Assembly (NCBI GenBank): GCA_033032175.1
Contig: CM065329.1
Location: forward strand, 10,732,985 to 10,796,984
DNA from: Saturnia japonica
Taxonomy: Eukaryota; Arthropoda; Insecta; Lepidoptera; Saturniidae
DNA length: 64,000 bases
Direction: 5' to 3'
A program made the translations under genes and the position numbers. Positions 21,925 to 34,200 of this stretch are shown here, piece after piece (the stretch's first letter is position 1; the number at the start of each line of letters is the position of its first letter). The notes under the pieces are model-generated. The model saw only the letters and a list, made by a program, of their open reading frames with translations, ran no database searches and was not told the origin of the DNA.

Positions 21925-22602
21925 AACGGAACTGGTATTTCGCGGCACTTAAAAAGCGATGTTCCACTGTTTACACATTTACATAATATGTACTTATTAA
22001 CAATAAAAGTTGTGCACATATTAAATCATAGGGTATTAGATTTAAAGAGGTATTTAGAGTTAATTTGTTATTGTTATTTTTTGATCTTTTACCTGTATTT
22101 GTGCCTTATGAAATAAAATAAATACCAACAATAAAGGCACGATTAGACGCGTCGCGTTCAGAAATCAGCCGGTATATTAGTCGTTATCAAATAATTGTAG
22201 AGCCCTGTACACGACTGGGCCCGGTAGGTTTGAGGTTGAGCCGTAACTGGTTTAGGTTTTAAGTCTCGGTGCCACCTTACCAGTATGGAGACCGGATGTG
22301 GAGTGCATTCCCCGATAAGTACCTTAATTACGTCATCCGTACGGGCTGGTGGCGTACGCGCTTTGTTAGTCGATGCTAAACGAAAATAATTCATAACTCT
22401 ATGCGTAAATAGTAATGAAGAGTATGCAAACCGGGGTATTTATATGTCCAAGGATGTCTCATGAGTTCCAAGTTCCAATAGTCTGAAGTGAGTCGCATGG
22501 TTTAGTTTATTAACCATTTCCTAAACTCCAATCATTTCCATTGACTAGTTAACAATTGTTTAGATTAGGTCTTCAATTATAAATTAATTGTTGTGTATGT
22601 TA

Positions 22603-23442
22603 AGTTATGATGTAGCTGAAGAACTGGAAATTGACCACATAAAAGGTTTAACCCATTTGAAGAAAGCTGGCTATACGAAAAAGCTCGATATTTGGGTGCC
22701 GAACGAGCTTACTGAAAGAAACTAATGAACCGTGTACTCATTTGCGATTCTTTATTGAGACGTAATGAAACCGAGCCTTTTTTGAAGAGATTGATAACTG
22801 GCGAAGAAAAGTGGATCATGCACGACAAGAATGTGCGAAAAAGGTCGGCCAGGCTTCACAGACTGTGGCTTAACCTGGGCTAACTCGAAATAAAGTGATG
22901 CTGTGTGTATGGTGGGACTGGAAGGGCATTGTATATTATGAGCTTTTATCGCCCGGCAAAACCATCGATTCGGATCTCTACTGCCAACAACTGATGAGAT
23001 TAAAGGAAGCAGTTGAGAGAAAGCGGCCGGAATTGATCAACAGGAAGGGTGTGGTCTTTCATCACGATAACGCTAAACTACACACATCTTTAGCCACTCA
23101 GCAAAAATTAAGAGAGTTAGGTTGGAAGGTGTTAGTGCATCCACCATATAGCCCTGACCTTGCACCTTCAGATTTTCACCAGTTTCGGTCCCTTCAGAAT
23201 TTTTTAGATTATGTAAGGTTAACATCAAGAGAGGTTAACACCAAAACTATTTGTCGCGTTTTTTTGATCCCAGTCCCAAAGTTTCTACAGCAACGGGATC
23301 ATGTCTCTCCCTACAAAATGGCAGAAAGTTATCTAACAAAACGGTATATATATATATACATATTATAAATAAATGTAAATAAACCTTGAAAAAAATTCTT
23401 GAGTTTTCATATAAAAATGCGAAAAACTTTTTCCCCGACTTA
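22603..23442 (+). pseudogene. mariner (DD34D) transposase remnant, copy 2
   Basis: Counterpart of 1514-2268 plus 8993-9082 without the BEL insertion. The longest open part is 22895-23368. The stop after ELTERN and the Glu in place of the first catalytic Asp (TGEEKW) are shared with copy 1, so the element was dead before the duplication. The codon that is TAG in copy 1 is AAG here. The 3' end reads gaaaaactttttccccgac. Confidence 0.85.
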
Positions 23443-23477
23443 TTATTATCTATGCTATGACGTCATACGGGTCGAAA

Positions 23478-23741
23478 ACAACATATCATACCATCACGCC
23501 TGTTTCCCCGAAGGGTTATGCAGAGGTGTACTAATGTACACTCATAATTCGCAGTGTATGTTTTTTTAGTTCCCATGTAATAGGGAGCGAGCCTATTGCC
23601 ATTAATCGAGCACAAAGTGAAACTCCGAGCTACTAATGAGAATTTAATAGAAAAACCAATAACACTTTGCTCTACCTGGGAATCGAACCCAGACCTCGAG
23701 CATAACAGTCGCGCTTGCGAACACTAGGCTACAGAGGCAGT
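23478..23741 (-). repeat. tRNA-derived SINE, family 1 (unit 2)
   Basis: Duplicate of 9119-9380. Confidence 0.8.
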
Positions 23742-24735
23742 TCGAAAACAAACCTTTGACATTTAATAAACGTTCATCATTGTAAATACTCGATACTATT
23801 TATGTCATAAACGTCAATGTCACAACACAGACCACACCCAAGTCCGGTGAAGCTGTAAAAGCTGTCAGAGGCTCCAGGGCTCCTAAAGCTAACTGTATAG
23901 TCAGTTCTAAAAAAAAAATTAAATAAAAAAACACAAACCACATAGCGAATTTCATTCGTATAATTAAAATCCGTTATGAAATTTGCTTACAGTCCTATGA
24001 CGTCACAACAAGGCCAAAAGCGTTTTCAGAGTCCAAAATAAAATGTGCGTCTCGGGACGCTCGACAGAAGTGATAACTTAAACTAATCAAAAATAAAAAT
24101 AAGACCAAACCGAAAGAGATCTAAAGGGAAGCGCCGGCGAGGATTCGAACCTAAGCCCTCGGCCATGGCAGTTAAACTCATGACCGCTAGGCTACGAGCA
24201 TCTTTTTAAGATTGACTGAAACTGTGCTACTATTAATGGTGCGGTTACGCGTTACGTTACGAAGCGGTTTACCCTCCCATAAGAAGTTATCACTTCAACA
24301 ATTTTTAAATTGTAAATATGTAGCCATCTTACATTTTAAATATCTCAAATCGATAAATCTTGGTTTCTTAAGACAAATAAATACTACAGAAAATATTTAT
24401 TTATTGCCCCAAATTCGATATGAGTCAAGTAGTCTATTGCGTGACAATGCTAGAGTATAATAATTATTTTGTCGTGCTATTTTACATGAGAGAGAAGAAA
24501 GATATAACTCATACATCGTAGAGAAAAGGCTAGGCTATAATACATTGTTTATCTAATAGTTCAAATACACAGTTTAGGCTATGCTCGTCTCCTTTTTAAG
24601 AATTTTCACCTGTATCACGTGTACGATGCTGAACAAGCATTGTTTTTTTTAATTATTCCAAACTTAAACTCTAAATCCGCACCTAATTAAACGTTAAAAT
24701 AACCTCAAAGTACATTATAAGTCTTGTTCGATAAT

Positions 24736-27700
24736 TCAAGATGTCACTTTAGCAGCGGCCGCGGCAGCGACTGCGGCCGCCTTCTTTTTAACAGCGAGTG
24801 CTGTCCTCTGCTTCGCTTGTATCTTCAACTTCTGACTTTTCGATAGCTTTCGCTTTTTATTGGCTTCATTTGCTGCCGCTGTATATAATACAAAATAATT
24901 CTTATTAATAGTGTATTCATAACGTTCATTATTTCAAAACCTTACGAAATAGACATATGCCATCGCGGACTCTTTCTAGGCTTTTTGAAGAACTACAATT
25001 CTTTAGAACATTATTTTGATGTACCTCATAAGGTTTAGCCAGTGTAAGCGATGTAAACACCCTGAAAATCATTTTTTGACGACTTGATTACAAATAATTG
25101 AATTTTCTCTACTATACAAAAAAATTTTTGAAATGTAAGTATTCATTATATGTTTGTGAAAACCGCATTAAAATCCGTTGCGTTTTTTAAAAGATCTAAG
25201 CGTACATAGTGACAAACAGACAGCGGGAAGCGATTTCAATAAAAGCGCCAACAGTGCGCATATTATATTTGACCCATTTTTTTAATTAATTCTATATCCA
25301 ATACAGATATACGAACCTATTAGAGGCTCCCACTACATTAACAAAATGAAAAATCGCATATCTTATCTTATTATATTAAGTGAGCAATTCTTGTATTGTA
25401 TATATATGTCGCAGATGTGAAAAGATTGGCCTCTATGTGTTCGCTGGAGGCATCCGTCATTCCGTCGTTTCTATTTAGTCAGAGCGCACACCTGGCGTGG
25501 GCGCTGTCTCGAGATTAAGTGAGGAAATCGAACGCAATACGACAGCTTTCATCATTTTTAACACTGACAACTTAGATGTTGTGTCACAGTCTATCCATAG
25601 CTCGGTTGTCTATGATGTTATTATGTGTTTCAGATAAATAAATAAAATAACCACGTACATTTTGTAATCCCTAACATATTATGTAATTGGTTTCTCGGAA
25701 ACGGCTCCAACGATTTCGATGAACCTTTGCATTTAGATAATGTTTTACATTCCAAGTTTACCTAGATAGGTGTTCCTTTTTCTATAAGACACCGAGCGCA
25801 GCTCGTTCGCCCAGATATAGCAATTAAAAAAAAAAATCAAGTAAAGTACAAGTAAGCGTTATCTTCTACAATGTCTTGCATTGACGTGGTGTCTAACCCA
25901 ATCCTTTTCACGGGAAGAAGCCTTTGCCTATCACTGGGATATTATTATTATTAGCAGCACGGCAAATTGACGGTACTCTCTCTGATGGTAAGCAAAGCAA
26001 AATCCTAACACAACGGCAACCACCGAGGGATCATAATCCTTCGACGGTCACTGCTGTCACACCAGCCTGCATTAATTCAGGCATGCTGGTTCCGAAACTC
26101 TACACGCAAAAGCAAGTCACTACACTACACGCATGGTAGTCCTCGTTCGTTACTCAGCCGGGTGCCCAACGTGCAGGTGAGGTTGGCTTCAGCGTGTCAG
26201 CTTTAAAAACGTCGTTCGACACCACTTAGATCTAACAGGTTAACATTTCGCTTGCTTACCTGATGATGTGGCGTGTCGGTTGGCCGCAGTGCGAGCGAGC
26301 TCGCCGAGCGTGTTGGCGAGCGCGACTCCTAGCCTCGTGCAGTCCAACCTCGAAGCAGTGTGAGCCCGAAGCGCCAGAGTAGCTAACCTGAGTTCATACC
26401 ATAACACACCATCACGCCTGTATCCCTGAAGGATTTGACAGAGGTGTACTAATGCACACCCACAGTTCGCAGTATATGTTTTTTAGTTTTTTGCCATTGA
26501 TTGAGCACAAAGCCAAATTCTGAGCTGCTACTGACAAATTCATAGAAAAACCCAATAACACTTTGCTCGAGTTCGATCGAACCCAGGACTTGGAGCATAG
26601 CAGTCGCGTTTACGACCACTAGGTTAATGAGGCATATATACCGTTTTAAGGGGCAACGCGGAAGAGAGGTAGAGGTTAAAGAAATTTCTTTGGAGAAAGG
26701 TGAAAAACAGCTCGAAATGGTTCATGTAAATATACATGCTCAAAGTGTGTCGCTCTTTTCTTTTCAGAACTTGTCGTGTGTCTAGAATTTTGTTCCCATT
26801 TCCCGTATTTGACTACAGATTTCCAGTTTTCTTCACGTTCATAGTTACCGCAGAGACGTAGCGTGAAGTTAAATAATTCTCAGGTGTAGACTAAAGTCTA
26901 GGTCACTTATACTATTCCTCGTGAATCTGGCTATAATATACGAAAAGATAATTTCAGAGATTAGCGTGTTAAACAAACTAACAAAAAAACTCTTTCGTTA
27001 TACAAGGTGTCCAGAAAGGGTATCGGGTATTTGTTTTCGCGCCATATTCGAAACGGGGCGTCTAAAGGGTGCGGGGTGGGGTTCGTGGCGTCCGCCATTT
27101 TGTGGAGTTTTAGTCACGATGGAACAGTACTCGGGGACGCATCGCGCATTTTGCGTACTAGCGTATTATCGTAATGGTAATTCAATAGTGACTGCTCAAC
27201 GTCTCTATCGTGCGGAATATCGTACACGCCACGCGCCAATTGACGATAGCATTAGGAAATGGATCAGGATGTTCGAGAATACAGGTGCGACAGTTAAAAT
27301 TCAAAACTCTGGTCGTCCTCGTTCAGTTCGCGATTTAGAAACAATTGAAGAAGTTGAGGCGTCGGTTCGTCAAAATCCGTCTTTATCCATCCGAAAGCGA
27401 AGCCAAGCGTTGAACATCAAAAAATCGTCTTTACATTCGATTTTAAAGAAAGACTTACATCTAAAAGCCTATAAAATTCAATTGGTTCAAGAATTGAAGG
27501 ATACGGACTATGCTAATCGACTGAATTTTGCGAACGAAATGCTGCAGCGATTTAACAACTTTAACAATATACTGTTCAGTGACGAAGCAAAGTTTCACCT
27601 GAATGGTCATGTTAATAAGCAGAATTGTCGGTACTGGGCAGTGGAGAATCCGAGACGAAAGCATGAACGACCCCTGCATAGCCCAAAGGTCGTTGTTTGG

Positions 27701-30326
27701 GCCGCTATGTCTGCTAAAGGCATAATTGGTCCTTATTTTCATGAAGATCAACGAGGCCGAGCAATTAATGTGAATAGTGACCGTTATTGCGATATGTTGC
27801 GAAATTTTTTGGTCCCAGAGTTGCAGGAGTTTGCAGGTTTCAACTCAAGAACGTGGTTCCAGCAAGATGGGGCCACTTGCCATACCTCAAATGACTCAAT
27901 GGAAGTTGTTAACGAATTATTCCCTAATAAAGTCATTTCGCGAAGGGGTAACATCAACTGGCCTCCCAGAAGCCCCGACCTTAGCCCGCTTGACTATTTT
28001 GCATGGGGATACCTTAAAAGTAAGGTTTATCAAAACAATCCGACGAATCTAACCCAGTTAAAGCAAAACATCAGGTCAGAAATGGCAGCAATATCGATAG
28101 CTATGTGTCAACGTGTTATCGCCAATCTTCTTTTCCGTTTAGAAGAGTGCCAGCAACGTAACGGTCATCATTTGGATAACATCATCTTTTCCAAATAATT
28201 CTCCAATTCATATGCTAATAATAAACAATAAACTTTTTTATTGCATACAAATAATTTTTGTTTCATTGAACTTACAAATACGCGATACCCTTTCTGGACA
28301 CCTTGTATTATATACTAGCTATATTTTCAAACTTTTGAAACGCGATTAATTCAAATATGGTTTTTTAAGACAATGACCTCCTCTTGTTTGTGACGTGCGA
28401 ATTGTTAACGATAACGAAAACGATAAAAATGTATGGAATGAACATGTCTGATCGCGTTATTTAACGCTGTGATACGTCACACCCATACATCACGTCATAC
28501 ATTGCATTCCCACATTTTGCACACCAAAGCATTCCCAGAGCTCTTTGAGTTAGGAAGGTGGTATATAAGAAAAGGTGTAGTTAGCACATTCTATCTCTAC
28601 ACTCTACTGCAACGATATGTTTTTTACACACGTCCCTAATAACCATAGCTCCTCGCAAGTATAATGACAGTTGACAAAGAAAAGTCTAAACTCACTTTCC
28701 AGCTAAATCTTGCTGCTCGTCGTCGAGATCACAGGCGAGTGTTGTGATGTTCTTCCCTTTATTGCCCAGCGGCATCTGTAACCAACGAGACTACTCCATA
28801 ATATTACCGACTAAGACAAGCTAAATTATTTAAAATATTTTTCTATTTTTGCTTTTTATTTCATTCCCAGACGCCGTACTTAAATATTATATAGCCTATG
28901 TCACTTCCACAATTAAGACGAATCTAATGACACCTTGTATGCTAAAATACATCAAGCCGTTTAGACTACAGAGTGTAACAAAGAAACTCTCCATTTTCAC
29001 AATCTGGTGAAAAAGAAAAAATATTTTCTTCACTAATTTCATCTATACTTTTAACAAAAGAGTATAGATTCGAAATCTGTACATTGAAGTTAAATGAGGA
29101 AAAATAATACGGGGGGGGGGGGGCTTACAATAATTTTGGACAGAAAATATTTCGATAGTTTTTGAAATTTTTGTCTGTCTATCTATATGTTTGAACGCCA
29201 ATCACGCAAAAAACTACTGGACTGAATTATTGAAATTTGGTATGATTATAGCTTATAGTCTGAAGGTACATTTAGGATACATTTTTACACGTATGGGCAT
29301 TTGTATGGTCTATAAATTGCGTTTAGGTTATGTTTAGGTAAAAGAATGTATATATATGTGTTTAAGTACAGAGCCCTCCAGTGGAAGTAATAAATTTACG
29401 TCGAGTATAGTTTAGTTTTTGTATACGTTACGAACTTAATAAGTTTAAGAGTCAATATTTCAGTGTTAAAGTATCGTTTGAATTCTCATTCGTATTTTGT
29501 AAACCAGCGAATATAGCTGGTGCAATAACACTTTGTAATTAGTTTAATAAATAGTTTTATTTTTATTCAAATAAGTACAAGAGTTATTTGTTGTTACAAG
29601 CGATTTTTTGCCCCTACACAACACAAACATCGTATGACTCTACGCAACGGATCATATACAACAATATGTAATTTTGTAACATATTTAAAATATTTAGTTA
29701 AACAAAGTGAAAAGATACTAAATTATTTTATCTTTACATAATTTTCAAAAAGGCAATAAATGGAAACGTATGCTTTTTTAATTTTCCAGGAGTATTCATA
29801 GATGGCGCTGTACGGCTTGGTTTAAATTATCACGAAATTGATTTTATAGTTGTTGTCATATTTAAGTATATTTTACAATGATCGAAATTCGACCAGCGAC
29901 TTTTTAATCATAGACTATTTTCTGTTTGACATTTGCAGTATGAACCTAAACAATGAATATTATAGCACTTGCTGTCACTTTTCATTGAGTGACAATGTCA
30001 ATATTTTGGGGGGTCTAAGTTCAATGGCAATATTCGGTTTAGGATTCACAGTAATAATTTATATAACTAAATATATTAATTAGTACCAGATATTATAGAC
30101 ATATTTTAGCTTTCTGCACTCCTTCTCCATATAAACTTTAACAATGGCAAATCACACAGTATTCCGTGCACGCAATACGCTTAAAAAGGGATATAAAGTT
30201 TTTGCTTCACGTATTAATATAATGATAATTAATTACCTTATAACTCTGCGGACAAATACCGAATAAGTATTTCTCTAACGTTTGTTTTAATTCATCGGCA
30301 AACATGAGAGCACCGTTGTCACTTAT
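24736..30326 (-). CDS. Unrecognised spliced gene, 3' exons (parent copy)
   Basis: Four exons on the minus strand: 30237-30326 (90 nt), 28696-28775 (80), 26260-26387 (128) and 24736-24878 (143, ending TGA). Every boundary has AG and GT; examples are a (T)n-CAG acceptor before ISDNG and a CAG/GTAAGC donor after HATSS. The phases join exactly (0, 2, 1), giving 147 codons including the stop. The product is helical, with single Cys residues in FGICPQ, TLACDL and RLDCTR. The C-terminus is Lys-rich (NKKRKLSKSQKLK) and then Ala-rich (AAAVAAAAAAK). The introns carry SINEs and the DD41D element. It differs from copy 1 only by two synonymous changes. Upstream candidates are at 33011-33114, 33386-33524 and 45763-45903. 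The family is not recognised. Confidence 0.75.
26395..26637 (-). repeat. tRNA-derived SINE, family 1, abutting an exon (unit 2)
   Basis: Duplicate of 12003-12245, again ending seven bases before the acceptor AG of exon 26260-26387. Confidence 0.75.
27003..28305 (+). mobile_element. DD41D Tc1/mariner-superfamily transposon, intact copy
   Basis: 1303 bp with 31-bp inverted repeats at 27003-27033 and 28275-28305 (one mismatch) and TA on both sides. It carries one uninterrupted transposase frame. It lies antisense within an intron of the host gene. Confidence 0.95.
27119..28198 (+). CDS. DD41D transposase (Tc1/mariner superfamily)
   Basis: Starting at the ATG of MEQYSGTH gives 359 residues, a normal length for such transposases. 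The open frame continues upstream to 26921 but that part includes the inverted repeat, so the later ATG is preferred. The N-terminal region (about 1-120) has the helix-turn-helix layout of DUF4817-type insect transposases (RKWIRMFENTG, GRPRSV). Catalytic aspartates lie in LFSDEAKFH (155), FQQDGATCH (250) and SPLDYF (292), with 41 residues between the last two. No stop or missing catalytic residue is seen, so it could be functional or only recently silenced. Confidence 0.9.
   Translation: MEQYSGTHRAFCVLAYYRNGNSIVTAQRLYRAEYRTRHAPIDDSIRKWIRMFENTGATVKIQNSGRPRSVRDLETIEEVEASVRQNPSLSIRKRSQALNIKKSSLHSILKKDLHLKAYKIQLVQELKDTDYANRLNFANEMLQRFNNFNNILFSDEAKFHLNGHVNKQNCRYWAVENPRRKHERPLHSPKVVVWAAMSAKGIIGPYFHEDQRGRAINVNSDRYCDMLRNFLVPELQEFAGFNSRTWFQQDGATCHTSNDSMEVVNELFPNKVISRRGNINWPPRSPDLSPLDYFAWGYLKSKVYQNNPTNLTQLKQNIRSEMAAISIAMCQRVIANLLFRLEECQQRNGHHLDNIIFSK
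28830..28995 (-). repeat. Repeat family D (unit 2)
   Basis: Duplicate of 14430-14600. Confidence 0.55.
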
Positions 30327-30356
30327 CTGAAAAAAAAAAACAATATATTTGAGTTT

Positions 30357-30675
30357 TTAGTAGGATCTTGAAGTGACATGTTGTGGTTTTTATTTTTAAT
30401 TCATATACTTAGGTTTTTGACCCTATATTATGTAATATAGGTAGCGTTTTGCATGATATAGTTTAGTTCTTGTGCTTAGGTGAAGTGGATTATAAATTTA
30501 AACTGAAAGCATGTATTCTGGGATGAATCCCTAGAAAGTTCTAACAAGGGGGCCACCATCTTGTCAACGCTACTGAAGCCACCACAAGACACGACACTTT
30601 ATTAACTTGATAATGGCAGTAATGGTCTTCATAAAAGAGGACTAGTTGCCAAGTTAGGAAAAAGAAGAAGAAGAA
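30357..30675 (-). repeat. R1 interspersed repeat, complete to its (GAA)n tail
   Basis: Duplicate of 15960-16194, but here it runs on to aagttaggaaaaagaagaag. There is a small deletion (ggatgaatccctag) relative to copy 1. Confidence 0.85.
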
Positions 30676-32234
30676 GCAATATATTAAATCACAAGGTAAA
30701 TTGAAAACTTAATTCCCCCCCCCCCCCCCAAAAGTATTTTATTTATTAAGGCCATTCCAATAAGCCCAAACACGATATCTCTGCTATAAGTTGGTGAGGA
30801 GTTATGGCAGCATCAGGTCAAGGTTTTTCTAATATTATTAAAGTAACAGAATACCAAATCTCGACTCGACCTCACCAGACTCTCGTTACCAACCAATCTA
30901 TTTAACTCGTCAAAACAAATCATATAAGCCTAAATTCGACAGGTTTCCTAGTAGCAACTGAGGAGTTCCACCATCCACCCCCTGGCTCAATTATCAGATT
31001 AGCCCCAATATACCAAATTATAGTTTTTTCATCCGAACTGCTTATAAATATACATACAAAGTTTCATTTCGATACGACAATAAGTTAAAATTGACTTCTA
31101 AGATTTGATAACATTATTTGTTAGTTACTAGTGAAGTTAATAAACGCGTGTTTAAAAAAAGGTTCAGAAATATCTTGCGATGACGCAAAATGGCCATTTT
31201 AAGGCCAAACTAGTGTCCTATACAAAATTAAATACAAATAATTGCGGTGAAACATCCAAAAATAACATTGTTTAACATAACGTACTATTAAAACAGTTTC
31301 AAACATTTGAAATAACAATGGAATCCAGCCAAATGTGTTCGTTTTTGATCCTAAAGTTTACGAGTACAGTTGTCGCGGACTAGGAATGCCACTCCAATGT
31401 TTTGTTATCGATTAAAAAATTTGTTATTGGTATTAAATTGATGTTCAAGAACCGGCTTCCTCTACCAACACGTTCTATGGAGAATCGTCAATCTGATTAC
31501 AGAATCCATACTAATGACTCAACTGCCTTTACTAATGACCCCCACTATTGGCTGGGCGCGAAAGCAAAAGATGTGCTTTGTGACCCTACGCACTTTATAA
31601 CCAAGAAACGACTAGCTTGAAGACATTCTCGCTGTAACTTTCGGTTCGTCAAGACCTCAGTTAATTAGACGACAATGATAAACAATATTCCTGAAAGTCG
31701 TCTCGCTGTCCATCTCGCTACTTATTACAAGAACTACTAATTAATGCATTACATTCATTAATGGTGGTAGAGCTTTTTCTAATGCTCCTCCCTCAAGATA
31801 AAAATCTGTCGTCAAGCACTAGTAAGTGTGTTCCGGCAGGTGCGCTTGAAACCCACTAGACTTGGCATGTAATATCTTGGGCCTCATCGTAAGGTGCACA
31901 TCAGGTGAGATTGAACGATAAACAAATAAAAAAGCAAATATACAACAACTGCAACCGCTATTATTACTATGACGAGGACAGCACTATCCATGGGTGTTAA
32001 ATCAGTGAGCCCGCTAACAGTCGGGGAGAAACAGAGAACAGAAGAGAGAAACTTGTCATTCAACTTAACCAATCCTTGCACCGCATATCTACATGGGGAC
32101 CAAGTAGCTCAGTGGAGTTTAATGTCAAGGTCTCCATTTTTCACCCTCCCCACTCTTCAGAACGTTACTCTCGCAATACGTATCAGTCCCAATATCCAAT
32201 ACTCTAATACTCCAATAGTGTTGATATTCTAGGG
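30676..32234 (+). other. Intronic DNA with LINE-like debris
   Basis: A poly-C run lies near 30715-30729. A segment at 30750-30835 (gccattccaataagc...) recurs at 57133-57180. Near 31870-31925 the stretch aaggtgcacatcaggtgaga looks like a non-LTR retroelement 3' end. The frame at 31402-31620 shows no motif I recognise. Confidence 0.4.
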
Positions 32235-32530
32235 ATTATATTGGGATTTTCGGAGACTCCGAATTTTGAACAGGGTGCTACGGTTTTTTACACCCGAGCA
32301 GCTGTATCTGCTTTACAAGACTTAGGTTCGACCTTGTATGGAATACTGTTCGAAACTTTGGGATAGATCCACAAAATACCTCATTGACCGCTTCACCTGC
32401 ACAGTGAGATTGCCTCGCTGAGCCTGTTCTACACTTTGATTATATTATATGTAGACGTGTATATAGTCAAAGGTTCTACCGTCTGTATCATGGCGTGCGT
32501 TCTGAAGAGCTGTTCAAGCTAAGAGAAAAT
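32235..32530 (+). pseudogene. CR1/jockey-like LINE ORF2 C-terminal remnant
   Basis: Plus-strand reading with frame changes gives FFTPEQLYLLYKT-stop-VRPCMEYCSKLWD and, further on, RFYRLYHGVRSEELFKL. These match the conserved reverse-transcriptase C-terminal region of CR1/jockey-group non-LTR elements (the VRP-MEYCS-LW block and the F-RLYHG-SEEL block). It is an old, broken fragment within the host-gene intron. Confidence 0.7.
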
Positions 32531-33010
32531 ATCATTATAAGTTGACAAAAAAGTTGGAAGCAAAAAAAACTTAATATTTTAAAATTAATATGTATAAAAT
32601 TATCTTTGGACTACGCTTAAATATAATCCATGAGAATTAGAAAAAATATTAATAAAGATAAAATCAAAATAATTATTAATTTTAAAACAAGTCTATGACT
32701 CAACTGAGTCAAAGAGTTAATAATATTTGATGCTTAATATCAACAGAATTGGACGGAAACTTATGATACGTGAATTATTTCCCAAACTTGTCTAAGGAAA
32801 TATTATTTCAACAAAAAACTATATAATAAATTAAAGTCATTCAATCTCCTGAAGAAATAGTAGGTATGTATTAAGTTCGAAAAAATTTAGATAATTTTAA
32901 ACTTATAAATGACAGACACGATTTCAATACTAGCTACAAATATAAAATAGTCATTTCATCTTTTAAACTTAATCGTTAGGTTCTGTAATAAACTTTCTAA
33001 GTACAATTAC
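32531..33010. other. AT-rich intron, nothing recognised
   Basis: Very AT-rich, no repeat or exon signal seen until the donor at 33010/33009. Confidence 0.5.
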
Positions 33011-33114
33011 CGATTTACCAGATAAGTATTTATCGACTAAACAAATTATTCGGTATTGGATCGCAACAACACTATTCAAGTATTCTGAGATGAATGCGTC
33101 CACACGTGCCGAAA
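33011..33114 (-). CDS. Candidate internal exon of the unrecognised gene
   Basis: 104 nt on the minus strand, from acceptor ttattatgatatag to donor gtaattgtac. It encodes 34 codons, starting SARVDAFISEYL and ending KYLSGKS, after two bases that complete a split codon. It ends in phase 0, which is what the next exon (30237-30326) needs. The alternative is a terminal exon reading on to a stop 15 codons later. The protein-like composition and phase match support it; there is no duplicate for comparison. Confidence 0.5.
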
Positions 33115-33385
33115 CTATATCATAATAAAAACAAAATATTTAATATAGAACACCAGTGAAACTAGGGAATAAAGAAATTGTAGGTAATCAACATAATATT
33201 TTGGTAGCACTTGTGTGAATTATGAAAACATTTATATCATAGCGAATTTAATGTTTGGTTTGGACGTCAGCCAACTACGAATCGCCACTCGAATCTGGTG
33301 TTGCCAGATTGTACAGGATATCGGTGAATGTTACGGGATTATAAGATGCATAAAATTTGCAAAAAATAAAATTTATATTCATAAC

Positions 33386-33524
33386 ACAAGTGAGTGAAGC
33401 AATTATGGTGCATTAGTAGCATTTTAGACATAGATTCGACGGACCTTAAAACAAAGGCGGCAATCGAGAGATCAGTAATCCATCGCTGGTCAACGCTATC
33501 ATAGACAGTCAAATATCGGCACCA
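33386..33524 (-). CDS. Candidate internal exon of the unrecognised gene
   Basis: 139 nt from acceptor attcccggccag. It reads WCRYLTVYDSVDQRWITDL, continues AAFVLRSVESMSKMLL and ends near HHNCFTHL. It begins in phase 0. Ending at 33386 leaves one base, which completes a codon with the exon at 33011-33114. The donor (gttatg) is weak, so the 3' boundary is uncertain by a few bases. Confidence 0.4.
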
Positions 33525-34087
33525 CTGGCCGGGAATAAATATAAAAGCTACAAAGTGATCTTGCATAAAATATTTATATTAATTTATCAGAGTTACAGTA
33601 ATTCAATATTACTGTACCGAGTTGTAAACAAGAATGACCCTAATATCAATACACTGAATAAAATAATATATATTACTTCGGTAGGAAATCATATAACAAT
33701 ATCTGATAAACATATAAAAAGAAGAAAATTTTACTGATGGCGCCATCTAGTCAAATAAGCAACAAACAATAATAAACTATGTAAAATTAACGAAATACTA
33801 TTTTTATAAAATTATAATACATATATCGAAAAATATTTTACGATATTATTTGTTATGTAATTAATTTATTGTACGTTTATTATTTCTGAAGTACAATACT
33901 TTATCGATAGATGGCGATATGAGTACGCCGGAAGTAATATTGGTACATATACCATGGTGATAGTGATCCAGGCAACTACAGATCCCTACAACCACGCTTA
34001 ATTACTGCATATACTGGAACTTGACATTAGCAAAATTGCCTACATAGGAAAAAAACCAAAATAAAAATAAAACTGAATGTTCACTCA
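33525..34087. other. AT-rich intron or intergenic, nothing recognised
   Basis: No exon with good boundaries seen; no known repeat. Confidence 0.4.
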
Positions 34088-34200
34088 AAGGTGGCAAATA
34101 AGTATACGGCCCTCCTAAAGAAAATCAACTAGCGTAGCTTATGGTCGTTTCACAAGATTATTTGGCTGCTATGTTCTGTAAGATGGTGGTATTAATGGGA
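34088..34200 (+). repeat. Repeat family E fragment
   Basis: The stretches ggtggcaaataagtatacggcc and gattatttggctgctat...aagatggtggt match the ends of the longer copies at 44160-44440 and 51370-51630. Unclassified, probably a LINE 3' end. Confidence 0.5.

Larger units (their letters stand above)
21090..30587. repeat. Large direct duplication, copy 2
   Basis: This is the partner of 1-16194 without the BEL element. Here the (GAA)n-tailed repeat continues undisturbed past 30587 to about 30675. That makes copy 2 the likely original right end and 16194/16195 the duplication junction. Confidence 0.95.
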
